From an uncultured Mediterraneibacter sp. (lineage in GTDB: Bacteria > Bacillota > Clostridia > Lachnospirales > Lachnospiraceae), in contig CALWQP010000002.1 in assembly GCA_944383695.1 (NCBI GenBank), positions 62,001-126,000 of the forward strand: a DNA stretch of 64,000 nucleotides. The letters are read 5' to 3'. Under the pieces are notes generated by a model. The model saw only the letters and a list, made by a program, of their open reading frames with translations, had not been told where the DNA came from and made no database searches. Shown in pieces: positions 51,056-60,104 of this stretch (position 1 is its first letter; each line of letters opens with the position of its first letter). The position numbers were made by a program, and so were the translations under genes.

Positions 51056-54000
51056 TTATACTTCTAATAATCTAAGAATCAAATCTAAAATATGATATCC
51101 ATACCTTTCCGCTGTTGCCCATCCTTTTCCAATTGGATTTTCTTTTTGTCCCAGATAAATCACATCCGATGCGCAACCTTTCGGTGATACCAGATCAAAC
51201 CTTGGATCTACACACTGTTCTGCAAGCGTTTCTTTACTTGCCGTAGATGAAGCGTACGCTTTTAAATGCTGAATTTGAGCTCGAACCCCCATCCTCACTC
51301 CATTTTCTCCATATATAGAGAAATCTGCTCCGGCTGCACCACCATCGGTTGCGCCCAGGCCTGCGAAATTAAACTGCTCAATCTTAACCTGACCGCCAAA
51401 TTTCAAATATCCTGTTTCAAGCATACTCTGACACCAAGCAACCTCTGGCCTGATGTTTTCCTTTATAGCCTCTTCATAATAAATCAGGGCAAATGATTCT
51501 AATGTGGGTGCTCCCCCCACCTTTAATTTCGAACTCGGATATGAGATCGGAGAATATTTTTCATAAAACTTCACCATCTGCGCAACAGTTGTATTTGCAG
51601 TTCCCTCTATGCTATATGATGAGATATTTGCATCATCTACTCTTGCACCATCCGGTCCGTAATACGCCCCATTGATCCATATATTGACCAGCATTTTTCC
51701 GGTGCCCAGTTCCAAATAAAACCACTTATTATTTATTAACTGCTCACCATATAGCATTTCTCCGGTGGCCGCATAATATACTCTCTTTTCCGGAAGATTA
51801 TGCCAGCCGGTTATCATTGCTCCCGTACCACTGTTAAAGCAATACCATTTCCCTTCTATCAGCTGTTCTCCATACAACATTCTTCCGTCTTGTGAATAGT
51901 ACACTGTTTTCTCAGGAAACTTATGCCAGCCGGTTACCATTTCTCCTGTTTTTTCGTCAAAATATCTCCAGCTGTTGTCTATGCATACTTCTCCTTTTGC
52001 GCGTTTCCCTGAGGACAGATAATACACCTTTTTACCATTCTCTGTTCTCCAGCCACTTCTGTACATCGCACCGGTAAACAACTCAAAATAGTATACTTCC
52101 CCTTCTATTTCCTGCTGTCCGTATACCATCTCGCCTGTGGCTGCATAATATACTCTCTTTTCCGGAAGATCATACCAGCCGGTTATCATTGCTCCCGTAC
52201 CACTGTTAAAGCAATACCATTTCCCTTCTATCAGCTGTTCTCCATACAACATTCTTCCGTCTTGTGAATAGTACACTGTTTTCTCAGGAAACTTATGCCA
52301 GCCGGTTACCATTTCTCCTGTTTTTTCGTCAAAATATCTCCAGCTGTTGTCTATGCATACTTCTCCTTTTGCGCGTTTCCCTGAGGACAGATAATACACC
52401 TTTTTACCATTCTCTGTTCTCCAGCCACTTCTGTACATCGCACCGGTAAACAACTCAAAATAGTATACTTCCCCTTCTATTTCCTGCTGTCCGTATACCA
52501 TCTCGCCTGTGGCTGCATAATATACTCTCTTTTCTGGAAGATCATACCAGCCGGTTATCATTTTACCTGTAAAAGCTTCAAAGCAATACCATTTCCCTTC
52601 TATCAGCTGTTCTCCATATAACATCTCTCCTGTGTTCGCATAATATACTCTTTTCCCCGGAAGATCATGCCAGCCAGTCTTCATTGCCCCATTATTCTGA
52701 GGATCAAAATAATACCATTTTCCACTAATAAGTTTTTCGCCAAAAACTTTTGTTCCATTTTCAAAATAATATGTATTTCCGTTACTATCTGTTTCCCAGC
52801 GACCTTTACTAAGCCCTAAATATTTTGCAATACCAGTAGCATCCGCAACACCAAGCTGCTTTAATCCCGCCTCAGTCGTTAAAAATTTGTTTGCATCTCC
52901 ACTATTTGAAATAAAGGCATGCTCAACGATAATTCCCGGTATTCCCTGCTCTTTACAGTAAATCTGTACACCGAAATAATCAGAAATCGAACCATCCGGA
53001 TACCTTTCATTGATCGTGGTATCTTTGCTGTAGATTCCCCGATTTGTCAGCCCCAGCTTGACCAGCTCATCCAAGATCACCTGACCCAGTGTATGGCCTT
53101 CAGCTCCGACCGAATATTTCCAACTGTAATTTGGAACAATCACTTCTGCTCCATTCGCGCTGGATGAAACTGACGCATTCAGATGAAAGCTGACAAATAT
53201 CTGCGCTCCAGCATTTGCCGCTGCCTGGACTCTCTTCTCTATACATCCCACGCCCCATATACCATATGGGCAGTCCGGGCCTGTCCTGGTCATATACACA
53301 GAAACTCCTGCATACTGTTCCAGTTCTTCCTTGCAATAATTAGCGATTTTGAGCGTAAGCTCTTCTTCTTTAAGCCCATTTCCTCTCGCTCCGGCATCAC
53401 TACTGTCATGTCCTGGATCAAGAGCAACCACAATATTCCCAGATTTTTCTTGAGGCGCTGCACTGTATGTGCTGATCCTAGCTGTATCCGCACTCACCTC
53501 GTTAAGCGCTGCAGCTATACTGTCCTGAGCCCTGGTCACTCCATTTTCATCTATCGTGACAACCGAAGCCTCCACCTGTGACTCCACATCCTCCGCGGTT
53601 TCACTGTCTAACGGCTGCAGCTCCTCGATCCCATTATACTCCTCGTTGACGCCAAACTCAGCTTCGACACCTGCATCCTCCAGCACAACCGTCTTATTCT
53701 CCTCACCATAGTAATTCAGGCTCACTGCACGATATGTCCCAGTATAGGCATCTCCTGAATATTCCTTTTCAAATAAATAAAGATGGTCTGTCTGCTGCGA
53801 CAGTTCCCATTCTTCCCGGCTTCCCGCCTCGTTTTCAACAGTAAGCGTGACCACATGAGTTCCCATGATCTGCTGCTCAAAAGAGAATACGATCCTCTGC
53901 GTTCCGGGAGTCTCCAGATATGGGCTCTCGATATAAACAAAGTTGATCTCATTTTCCCCTGCATCGACGGAACTTTCCACCACCCCATCAGAAGCCGGTG

Positions 54001-54169
54001 CAGTTGTAGTTTCTTCTGTATCCTGCACGTTTTCCGGCAAATCCTGCACTGCGCCCTCTTCAATTTCTGTGTTAGCTGCAGCTCCGTACGCGGCTTGTGC
54101 CGGAATGCTCCCTGCAACCATGCAGGCGAGCAAAATACCCGCAATAAATCTAGATAGTTTCTTACTCAT
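51056..54169 (-). CDS. N-acetylmuramoyl-L-alanine amidase with choline-type wall-binding repeats and glucosaminidase
   Basis: 1037 residues. Signal peptide (about 1-27). A region of beta-rich sequence (30-245) is followed by an amidase_3 domain (about 247-450) with VVALDPGHDSSDAG (zinc His), a downstream Glu, SFHLNAS (His) and IVEHAFIS (Glu). About 20 wall-binding repeats (about 455-860) with W-x-YF and GEKLISGKWYYF-like patterns follow, then a C-terminal glucosaminidase domain (about 875-1037) with the catalytic Glu in WCQSMLETGYL. It cuts both the peptide and the glycan of peptidoglycan. A nearly exact 372-bp internal duplication lies in the repeats. Follows the GerMN lipoprotein gene by 46 bp. 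Confidence 0.92.
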   Translation of the reverse strand: MSKKLSRFIAGILLACMVAGSIPAQAAYGAAANTEIEEGAVQDLPENVQDTEETTTAPASDGVVESSVDAGENEINFVYIESPYLETPGTQRIVFSFEQQIMGTHVVTLTVENEAGSREEWELSQQTDHLYLFEKEYSGDAYTGTYRAVSLNYYGEENKTVVLEDAGVEAEFGVNEEYNGIEELQPLDSETAEDVESQVEASVVTIDENGVTRAQDSIAAALNEVSADTARISTYSAAPQEKSGNIVVALDPGHDSSDAGARGNGLKEEELTLKIANYCKEELEQYAGVSVYMTRTGPDCPYGIWGVGCIEKRVQAAANAGAQIFVSFHLNASVSSSANGAEVIVPNYSWKYSVGAEGHTLGQVILDELVKLGLTNRGIYSKDTTINERYPDGSISDYFGVQIYCKEQGIPGIIVEHAFISNSGDANKFLTTEAGLKQLGVADATGIAKYLGLSKGRWETDSNGNTYYFENGTKVFGEKLISGKWYYFDPQNNGAMKTGWHDLPGKRVYYANTGEMLYGEQLIEGKWYCFEAFTGKMITGWYDLPEKRVYYAATGEMVYGQQEIEGEVYYFELFTGAMYRSGWRTENGKKVYYLSSGKRAKGEVCIDNSWRYFDEKTGEMVTGWHKFPEKTVYYSQDGRMLYGEQLIEGKWYCFNSGTGAMITGWYDLPEKRVYYAATGEMVYGQQEIEGEVYYFELFTGAMYRSGWRTENGKKVYYLSSGKRAKGEVCIDNSWRYFDEKTGEMVTGWHKFPEKTVYYSQDGRMLYGEQLIEGKWYCFNSGTGAMITGWHNLPEKRVYYAATGEMLYGEQLINNKWFYLELGTGKMLVNIWINGAYYGPDGARVDDANISSYSIEGTANTTVAQMVKFYEKYSPISYPSSKLKVGGAPTLESFALIYYEEAIKENIRPEVAWCQSMLETGYLKFGGQVKIEQFNFAGLGATDGGAAGADFSIYGENGVRMGVRAQIQHLKAYASSTASKETLAEQCVDPRFDLVSPKGCASDVIYLGQKENPIGKGWATAERYGYHILDLILRLLEV
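51803..52546. repeat. 372-bp tandem duplication in the autolysin repeat region
   Basis: Units 51803-52174 and 52175-52546 are nearly identical (one substitution noticed, near 52161/52533), encoding 124 residues of wall-binding repeats each. Such identity implies recent duplication or ongoing gene conversion. Confidence 0.88.
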
Positions 54170-54215
54170 ATCTTAATCTTTCTCCTATTGTTTCTCTCTG
54201 CTCTTCCTGTTTTTC

Positions 54216-54809
54216 TTAAAATGTCATTTTCCCGCTGTATCCGTCAAAATTGGCCCCATGAGAAGTTACAAAAGCCTGTCCTTCCTGTGTCAGACGAATG
54301 CCGCCACAGCTGTAAGCCTCAAGATATGTATTGATAATGCACCCAATAATCTGCGTTTCTCCAGTCGTTCCCATACTGCGTATCCTGTCACCCGTTGCAG
54401 AATTGAAATCCAGATCCAGCTTTTTTTCCGCCTCTTTCACATTCAGACTCAGCAGTTCGCAATCTTCTGTTAAAAGACCGCTTTCTTTCAGGGCATTCCA
54501 AATATCATATTCGTCCTGGATTTCTACACTCTTTCCTGTCACTTCAGCGGTCTTATCATCCACATAATATACTGTAACATTCCGTGTTTGCGGATCATTT
54601 TCCACTGGCTCCTCAGAAATATTATCAGAGTCTTCCTGATCCCCTTCATTCAGCTCTTCGTCCTGTGTTTCATCTTTGTCGTTGTTCTGCTCTTCCGTCT
54701 TAACATTATCCGGTTCTTCTTTATCGTTCCTGCCGCATCCTGTAACAAAAACGAGGGACATACTCACGACTAGAATCATACACATAGAAAAAAAACTACG
54801 TTGTTTCAT
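54216..54809 (-). CDS. GerMN-domain lipoprotein
   Basis: 197 residues from the ATG at 54809, which has GGGGTGATCAGT in front; a GTG three codons upstream is less likely. A lipoprotein signal with FVTGCGRND places the lipid-modified Cys at about 25. An acidic linker of about 60 residues (Glu/Asp/Asn-rich) leads to a GerMN domain with VTVYYVDDKTAEV and the final IRLTQEGQAFVTSHG region. GerM-like lipoproteins help in spore assembly and germination or in cell-wall protein complexes. It precedes the autolysin gene, and the two may be co-transcribed from the promoter at 54859. Confidence 0.85.
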   Translation of the reverse strand: MKQRSFFSMCMILVVSMSLVFVTGCGRNDKEEPDNVKTEEQNNDKDETQDEELNEGDQEDSDNISEEPVENDPQTRNVTVYYVDDKTAEVTGKSVEIQDEYDIWNALKESGLLTEDCELLSLNVKEAEKKLDLDFNSATGDRIRSMGTTGETQIIGCIINTYLEAYSCGGIRLTQEGQAFVTSHGANFDGYSGKMTF

Positions 54810-54858
54810 ACTGATCACCCCTTGTACTTAATATAATTTTTCATACTCCAACATATTA

Positions 54859-54887
54859 ATAATACCAATTAATGGAGTGGTTTTCAA
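54859..54887 (-). promoter_or_regulatory. Sigma-A promoter of the GerMN/autolysin genes
   Basis: Minus strand: TTGAAA (54882-54887), 17-bp spacer, TATTAT (54859-54864), about 50 bp before the GerMN start. Confidence 0.75.
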
Positions 54888-54918
54888 TGGGAAAATTTAG
54901 AGATTCCGCAGGCGCAGA

Positions 54919-54956
54919 AACGAAAAAGAGACAGCGATCTTGCTTAACTGTCTCTT
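54919..54956 (-). terminator. Terminator of the 54969 LCP gene
   Basis: AAGAGACAG (54926-54934) / CTGTCTCTT (54948-54956) with loop 13 bases, followed on the minus strand by TTTCG after a T-rich start. Confidence 0.75.
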
Positions 54957-54968
54957 AATCTCCCTAAT

Positions 54969-56519
54969 TTAATTCAACTGTTCTCCTTCCGACAGCGACC
55001 TTCCTTCTTCCACCACATTCGTCAGATGAATGATCTCATTTACCACCATCTCGTCCGGGTAGATCACGTACACCAGGTCATTCGGCATGGAATACGGATA
55101 ATCCTCTCCGTCAAAGCCTGTCGCGGCCACAGACTGAATCGTCCACTCCGCTCCTGTACCTAACTGATATTTAACAAGGGAGCTCAACTGCCCCTGTGTT
55201 ATGTTCGTCTCTACATCCTCGCTCACCTGGTTAATGATACTGCTCGCTTTCAGCAGCATAGTAGGTGAAAGAGCTTTCTTCAACATCGCAGTTATAACTG
55301 CCTGCTGATTTCTTCCTCTCTGGTTGTCCCCATCCACCAGATTGTGCCGTTCCCGGCAGAACGCCAGCGCCTGCTGACCGTCAAAGTGATTAAGCCCCTG
55401 CTGTACCTGCATCTCGTACCCAGACTCCCATCCGGTCTCAAACGCATAGTCAGAATACACATCTACACCGCCAAGGATATCCACGATATTGATCAGTGAA
55501 CTGAAATTCAGCCGGACATAATAGTTGATATCTGTCTCATACAGTTCGCCAAGCGTTGCCATTGACGCATCAATCCCATATGTTCCCGCATGGGTCAGCT
55601 TATCATTCGCTCCACCGGACACTCCCGGTATCGGTACAAAATAATCTCTCGGGGTTGTGACGAGCAGGATCTGGTACGTGGTTGGATTCACGACAGCAAT
55701 AATGTTTACATCACTTCGTTCAGAATCCCTGTTCTCGCCATCACGTTCATCACCATACACGTCAAGTCCGCTGATATATACAGTGAATGCCGATTTTGTC
55801 AAACTGTCATCTTCCTCTGATCCCCCGAAATTGAGCCTTGTCTCAATCTCATGTTTGTATATGATCTTGATCTGGTCGCTGTAACTGTCGACTGTCTCAT
55901 CCATCAGTTCTGTATAAGTCTGATTATAGATGATCGCCCTCACCTCACCGGACATGAGCGCCTGAGCCTGTTCCTGGACAGATTTATATTCTGTCATATC
56001 GATATCCGCCCCGAGCTGATCCTGGATATCCATCACCGCTGACTGCATATTGTCCGCGCCCTGGGCGAACTGGACTCCAAACGTGTAATCCGCCGCATCC
56101 TCCAACGTTTCCGCCGGATCGTCCACAAGAACAGCCACTACCATATTATCGACTTTTACTCCGCCGCTTGTGATCATCGCGATCATATTATTTGCCTTGG
56201 CAATGTAGTACGCCCCCACTGCCAGTACAGCGATCACCAGGAAACTGTACACTTTGCCGGTAACACCGCTCTTCTTTCTGGCAGCCTGCGATACAAATGT
56301 GACGCACCACAGAAAAAAGAGAACCATCGCGATCAATGCCAGGTAATTCACAGGGAGCATATCGAGCAGGAGGACAACTCCCATAAAAGCGATACTGATC
56401 AGCGCCTGAAGAACCAGGCAGAAATGCCCTAACCGGTTTCTTCCGGAGCGCAGGCCGCCTTTTCCTGTATTTCTGTTTTTATGTCCGGTCCTTTCGGACG
56501 AACTACGTTTTTTCGCCAT
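54969..56519 (-). CDS. LytR-CpsA-Psr family protein with three N-terminal helices
   Basis: 516 residues. A basic N-terminus, three membrane helices (about 30-52, 56-75, 92-110), an extracellular region with VDNMVVAVLVDDP, then the LCP domain with DVNIIAVVNPTTYQILLVTTPRDYF, VLGGVDVYSDY-like ILGGVDVY, AFCRERHNLVDGDNQRGRNQQ (landmark RGRNQQ). Like the protein at 32541 it should transfer wall polymers to peptidoglycan; the extra helices and the extended extracellular insert are characteristic of a subgroup. Two LCP paralogues in this window suggest more than one polymer. Confidence 0.9.
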   Translation of the reverse strand: MAKKRSSSERTGHKNRNTGKGGLRSGRNRLGHFCLVLQALISIAFMGVVLLLDMLPVNYLALIAMVLFFLWCVTFVSQAARKKSGVTGKVYSFLVIAVLAVGAYYIAKANNMIAMITSGGVKVDNMVVAVLVDDPAETLEDAADYTFGVQFAQGADNMQSAVMDIQDQLGADIDMTEYKSVQEQAQALMSGEVRAIIYNQTYTELMDETVDSYSDQIKIIYKHEIETRLNFGGSEEDDSLTKSAFTVYISGLDVYGDERDGENRDSERSDVNIIAVVNPTTYQILLVTTPRDYFVPIPGVSGGANDKLTHAGTYGIDASMATLGELYETDINYYVRLNFSSLINIVDILGGVDVYSDYAFETGWESGYEMQVQQGLNHFDGQQALAFCRERHNLVDGDNQRGRNQQAVITAMLKKALSPTMLLKASSIINQVSEDVETNITQGQLSSLVKYQLGTGAEWTIQSVAATGFDGEDYPYSMPNDLVYVIYPDEMVVNEIIHLTNVVEEGRSLSEGEQLN

Positions 56520-56590
56520 TGCTAAAAATCCTTTTCTTATTTACCTTCCGCACCACACATGGACATTGCCCATATGCGCCCGAATAATCC

Positions 56591-57508
56591 TTATTTATAC
56601 AACGCAGGGGGATAGAGACCGCTCTCTACAAGGTTTCTCACCGCGCTCATCACGGCTTGCTGGTCTTCCTTATATGTCACGCCAAACCACTGGTCCTCTG
56701 ATTTTAAGACATTCACGCTGATCTTCCCCTCTTTCAGAAATTCCCCGATGATCGTCGGGAGCAGATATTCCGCCTTTAAATCGTCTGCCGGAGTTTCTGC
56801 GAGGAAATGGCTGAACCCTGATTCCAATATATGAAAAAACGCAGGGGTAAGCCCCCACATATTCATGGATACCGGCGTTTCAGCATTAAGCACGCTTTCT
56901 TTTGCGCCCTGTCTGATGACCGCGCGGCTGCCATCTTTTTCTATGCCATGTGTCTCTGTGATCCCGGCAAGCATCCCATTGTCATCCACTGCACAGAGTC
57001 CTCTGGTCACACCGCCGTTGTCACTGAGTGTGTTTTTCAACACAAAACCAACCATACAAATCTGTATTCTATCAGTATCAGGAATAGTTGTCAAATAATT
57101 GTACGCCTCACGGAAGGCGCTCTTTCCGTAGTAATCATCCGCATTGATCACGAGGAACGGAGAATCTACCACATCTTTACAGCACAGGATCGCCTGCCCG
57201 GTCCCCCATGGTTTTGCTCTGCCCGGGAATTTTTCTCTGTATTCTTCCGGGATATCATCCAGCTCCTGATATACATAAGCCACTTCGGCATGTTTTTCAA
57301 TCCGGTTTCCTATCACTTCTTTAAAATCTTTTTCCAGATCCTTTCTGATCACGAAGACGATTTTGTCAAATCCCGCCTCGAGCGCGTCATAGATGGAGTA
57401 ATCCATAATGATCTCTCCGTTCGGTCCTACCGGAGCGAGCTGCTTGATCCCGCCGCCGAAACGGCTTCCGATCCCTGCCGCCATGATCACAAGTGCTGCT
57501 TTTGCCAT
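56591..57508 (-). CDS. Nucleotidyltransferase (NTP_transferase family)
   Basis: 305 residues. Opening ALVIMAAGIGSRFGGGIKQLAPVG, the GxG-R-K nucleotide-binding signature of sugar-1-phosphate nucleotidyltransferases, then PFLVINADDYYG (metal-binding Asp) and a C-terminal half ending GVTYKEDQQAVMSA. It could activate a sugar-phosphate or other phosphomonoester for cell-envelope synthesis. Its specific substrate is not given by sequence. It lies between HPr and the LCP protein. Confidence 0.85.
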   Translation of the reverse strand: MAKAALVIMAAGIGSRFGGGIKQLAPVGPNGEIIMDYSIYDALEAGFDKIVFVIRKDLEKDFKEVIGNRIEKHAEVAYVYQELDDIPEEYREKFPGRAKPWGTGQAILCCKDVVDSPFLVINADDYYGKSAFREAYNYLTTIPDTDRIQICMVGFVLKNTLSDNGGVTRGLCAVDDNGMLAGITETHGIEKDGSRAVIRQGAKESVLNAETPVSMNMWGLTPAFFHILESGFSHFLAETPADDLKAEYLLPTIIGEFLKEGKISVNVLKSEDQWFGVTYKEDQQAVMSAVRNLVESGLYPPALYK

Positions 57509-57592
57509 ATCCTTTTCCTCCTGCTTTCGCTGGTATTTTTATTTCTCCCGGTCATTCTATTTTCTCAGCTGTTTTCCCAGCTATGCTCCAGG

Positions 57593-57868
57593 CTATTCTC
57601 CAAGTCCATCCTCCACAAGCTGAAGCATCTCTTTCAGCGCCTCTTCCTCATCCGCTCCTTCACAGGCGATCTCGATCTCATCCCCGCTCTTAATACAAGC
57701 GCCGAGTACGCTGAGCACACTCTTTGCATTGGCAGTCACATTCTCCTGTTTCGTTTTTTTCAGGACTGTGATCTTACAGTCAAACTGCATTGCAGTCTTA
57801 CAGAACAGTCCCGCCGGTCTCAGATGAAGTCCTGTAGGATTCTTGATCCTGACTTTTCCGTTAACCAT
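57593..57868 (-). CDS. HPr-type phosphocarrier protein
   Basis: 91 residues, ATG after AAGGAGTGGATACAG. The active-site block GLHLRPAGLF has His15, and the regulatory block NAKSVLSVLGACI has a serine (about 50) where HPr kinase would act. HPr transfers phosphate from enzyme I to PTS EIIA components and, when Ser-phosphorylated, assists CcpA. No enzyme I or EII gene is adjacent, so it may be either the general HPr or a specialised second copy. It sits between cdaR and the nucleotidyltransferase. Confidence 0.92.
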   Translation of the reverse strand: MVNGKVRIKNPTGLHLRPAGLFCKTAMQFDCKITVLKKTKQENVTANAKSVLSVLGACIKSGDEIEIACEGADEEEALKEMLQLVEDGLGE

Positions 57869-57940
57869 CTGTATCCACTCCTTATCGTTTTCTCATATAG
57901 ACTCTTGTCTGAAGACTTCCAGGGAAAGCCGTCTCCCCTG

Positions 57941-59236
57941 CTACCCTTCGTTCTGGCCATTAGAGTCCTCTTCCGCTGTTTTTTCCTCTAAAGTAAGCTG
58001 CACCGACACCTGTCCGTCCAGACTGATCCCGGATGGGAGATTTACCTTCACCGGTATGTTGTATGTTCCCGGCTCTGTATAATCTTTCAGATCAACAGAC
58101 ACTGCATTGCTGATGTCCAGTGTGTCCAGCTGGGCCTCATCTCCTGTGAACCGGAAGGTAATCTCTGCATCCGGTTCATAACTCACCTGAAGGTTCTCCG
58201 CCAGATTGTTGATCCGTATAGAACTTACCAAAAAGTCGATCGTAAGCGAGCCTTCCTGTTCAATCTTTACCGTAACCGTCACATTTCCTGCTCTTTCTTC
58301 CACCAGACTTACTCCTTCAGGAAGGTACGGCGTGATATCCACTGTCATTTCTATAGATTCAGAAGCTCCGCTGATATCGATCACAGATGCAGGTATTTCT
58401 ATCTCACTCACAGCATCCAGAGCGGCACTCTTCCCACACACCTGGATACTCTCCGGGGTGCTGACACATCCTGTATACTTGTAGCCCTCTGCCGGAGCGC
58501 CGGTTACATTAAACACGATGGGGATGCTCTTCACCTTAAGGACCTCCACTGAAACAGTGAGTCCCTGCTCTCCCAGATTGTTTGTGATCTGCGTCTGGTT
58601 CTGCGGATTTCCGTTCTCATCATACAGCACCAGATCCGCAGCCAGTTCCGAATCCTCTCTGATGCTGTCCGCATTAACCACCGCCTCCGCGCGGTCGATC
58701 TGAGCTAGGGCAGATTCAGCTCCCGTTATAGTCACCTGCTCCGGACTCACGGACACATCTCCAAGCATATATCCGTCTGCCGTTGTGATACCTTCTGTAT
58801 TTACAGTCAGCGACAGCGTCTTCTTTCCGGATTTTTCCCTTTGGATCGTCAGATTCCTGGGAATGGCTTCTGCAGTGATATTTTCACCGCTGAATCCGGT
58901 TATCGTCACTTCTATGGGCACCAGACGCCCTGTGGAATCAATCTGCTTAATATCCGCCGTTGCCACGATGTCCCGGCTGGACAGCTTCTGGCGGACCTCT
59001 CGTGTGGCATAGACCACCACTGTGACTGTCTGGTCGCCTTCAACCTGATATACTTCTCCCGCTGATGTTATGATATCATCATTTATGATCTGTACCGGTA
59101 TATCGATGAATGTGCTGCTTCCTACCGGATTGTCAAGATTTACCACGATAAACCAGAGGAACACAGCAAAGATGAACGCGATGATCTTCAGACCAAGATT
59201 AGTTGTGAGTTTGTACTTTTTCATCTTCTGCGCCAT
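57941..59236 (-). CDS. cdaR: CdaR, YbbR-domain regulator of the diadenylate cyclase
   Basis: 431 residues. One N-terminal membrane helix (about 13-30, GLKIIAFIFAVFLWFIVV) and then four extracellular YbbR-like beta repeats. CdaR binds and modulates the membrane cyclase CdaA. The gene overlaps the end of cdaA by 16 bp, the conserved cdaA-cdaR arrangement in Firmicutes. Length is normal for a four-YbbR protein. Confidence 0.94.
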   Translation of the reverse strand: MAQKMKKYKLTTNLGLKIIAFIFAVFLWFIVVNLDNPVGSSTFIDIPVQIINDDIITSAGEVYQVEGDQTVTVVVYATREVRQKLSSRDIVATADIKQIDSTGRLVPIEVTITGFSGENITAEAIPRNLTIQREKSGKKTLSLTVNTEGITTADGYMLGDVSVSPEQVTITGAESALAQIDRAEAVVNADSIREDSELAADLVLYDENGNPQNQTQITNNLGEQGLTVSVEVLKVKSIPIVFNVTGAPAEGYKYTGCVSTPESIQVCGKSAALDAVSEIEIPASVIDISGASESIEMTVDITPYLPEGVSLVEERAGNVTVTVKIEQEGSLTIDFLVSSIRINNLAENLQVSYEPDAEITFRFTGDEAQLDTLDISNAVSVDLKDYTEPGTYNIPVKVNLPSGISLDGQVSVQLTLEEKTAEEDSNGQNEG

Positions 59237-60096
59237 CCTTTCCGTATAGTGAATCTCTTCTGCTCAGACTTCCTATACTGAATCTGGCTCAGCATTTCTC
59301 TCAGCTCCTCGCGCCTGATCCCGCGCGTCAGCCTGCCTCCCATTGCGGCCGACACGAGCCCGGTTTCTTCCGAGACAACGATCACAAGGGCATCGCACAC
59401 CTCACTCATCCCAAGGGCCGCCCTGTGCCTTGTCCCAAGATCCTTGCTGATCGACATATTGTCCGAGAGCGGCAGATAGCAGGTAGCCGAGGTGATACGG
59501 TCTCCCCTGATAATGACCGCGCCGTCGTGGAGAGGCGTGTTGTGTTCAAAAATATTGATCAGCATCTGTGATGACACTTTGCAGTCCAGCTCGATGCCGG
59601 TCATCTCATATTCATTAAGGCGGATCGCCTGTTCGACCACTATGAGAGCACCTGTGCATACGTTTCCCATCTCATAGCAGGCACGGACGATACTGTCGGC
59701 AGTCTCATCAGAGAAACGTTCATTTTCTCTGCTCCTGTCAAATGGGTTTATACTGTTGAGCAGGTTCTTCTCCCCCAGCTTTTCGAGTGCGCGCCTGAGT
59801 TCCGGCTGAAATACGACCACAGCCGCAATTGCAAGCACATTAATGGACTGTGCCGCCAGATAAAGGATGGTATGCATCTGAAACATCCACGCCAGAAAAA
59901 TAAAGACTCCCAGCATAATGATCCCTCTCAGAAGCATCCACGCCTTTGTATTTTTGATCCACAGCATGATCTCATACACGATCACCGTAATGATCAGGAT
60001 TTCGATAATATCCATGACCTGAACTCTGGGAACATACATATCATGTGTATAATTGTCAACGAAATTTCTCAGCCAGTCTATCATACTGTGTGTCAC
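59221..60096 (-). CDS. cdaA: Diadenylate cyclase CdaA
   Basis: 291 residues. Three N-terminal membrane helices, then the DisA_N catalytic domain with LHDGAVII and GTRHRAALGMSE (the DGA and RHR motifs that bind ATP). It condenses two ATP into c-di-AMP, which controls potassium and osmolyte homeostasis and the cell wall. cdaR overlaps it. No glmM gene follows, although glmM often completes this operon. Upstream is a membrane protein gene 8 bp away. Confidence 0.97.
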   Translation of the reverse strand: MTHSMIDWLRNFVDNYTHDMYVPRVQVMDIIEILIITVIVYEIMLWIKNTKAWMLLRGIIMLGVFIFLAWMFQMHTILYLAAQSINVLAIAAVVVFQPELRRALEKLGEKNLLNSINPFDRSRENERFSDETADSIVRACYEMGNVCTGALIVVEQAIRLNEYEMTGIELDCKVSSQMLINIFEHNTPLHDGAVIIRGDRITSATCYLPLSDNMSISKDLGTRHRAALGMSEVCDALVIVVSEETGLVSAAMGGRLTRGIRREELREMLSQIQYRKSEQKRFTIRKGWRRR

Positions 60097-60104
60097 CGCC
60101 TCGC

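Noticed and set aside
51803-52546. CRISPR-like repetition in the autolysin region
   Set aside because: The repeats are in frame within one gene and are protein repeats, with no spacer structure.
56831-57991. 386-codon plus-strand frame across the nucleotidyltransferase and HPr genes
   Set aside because: Antisense to two well-supported genes and of Ile/Phe/Ser/Cys-rich shadow composition.
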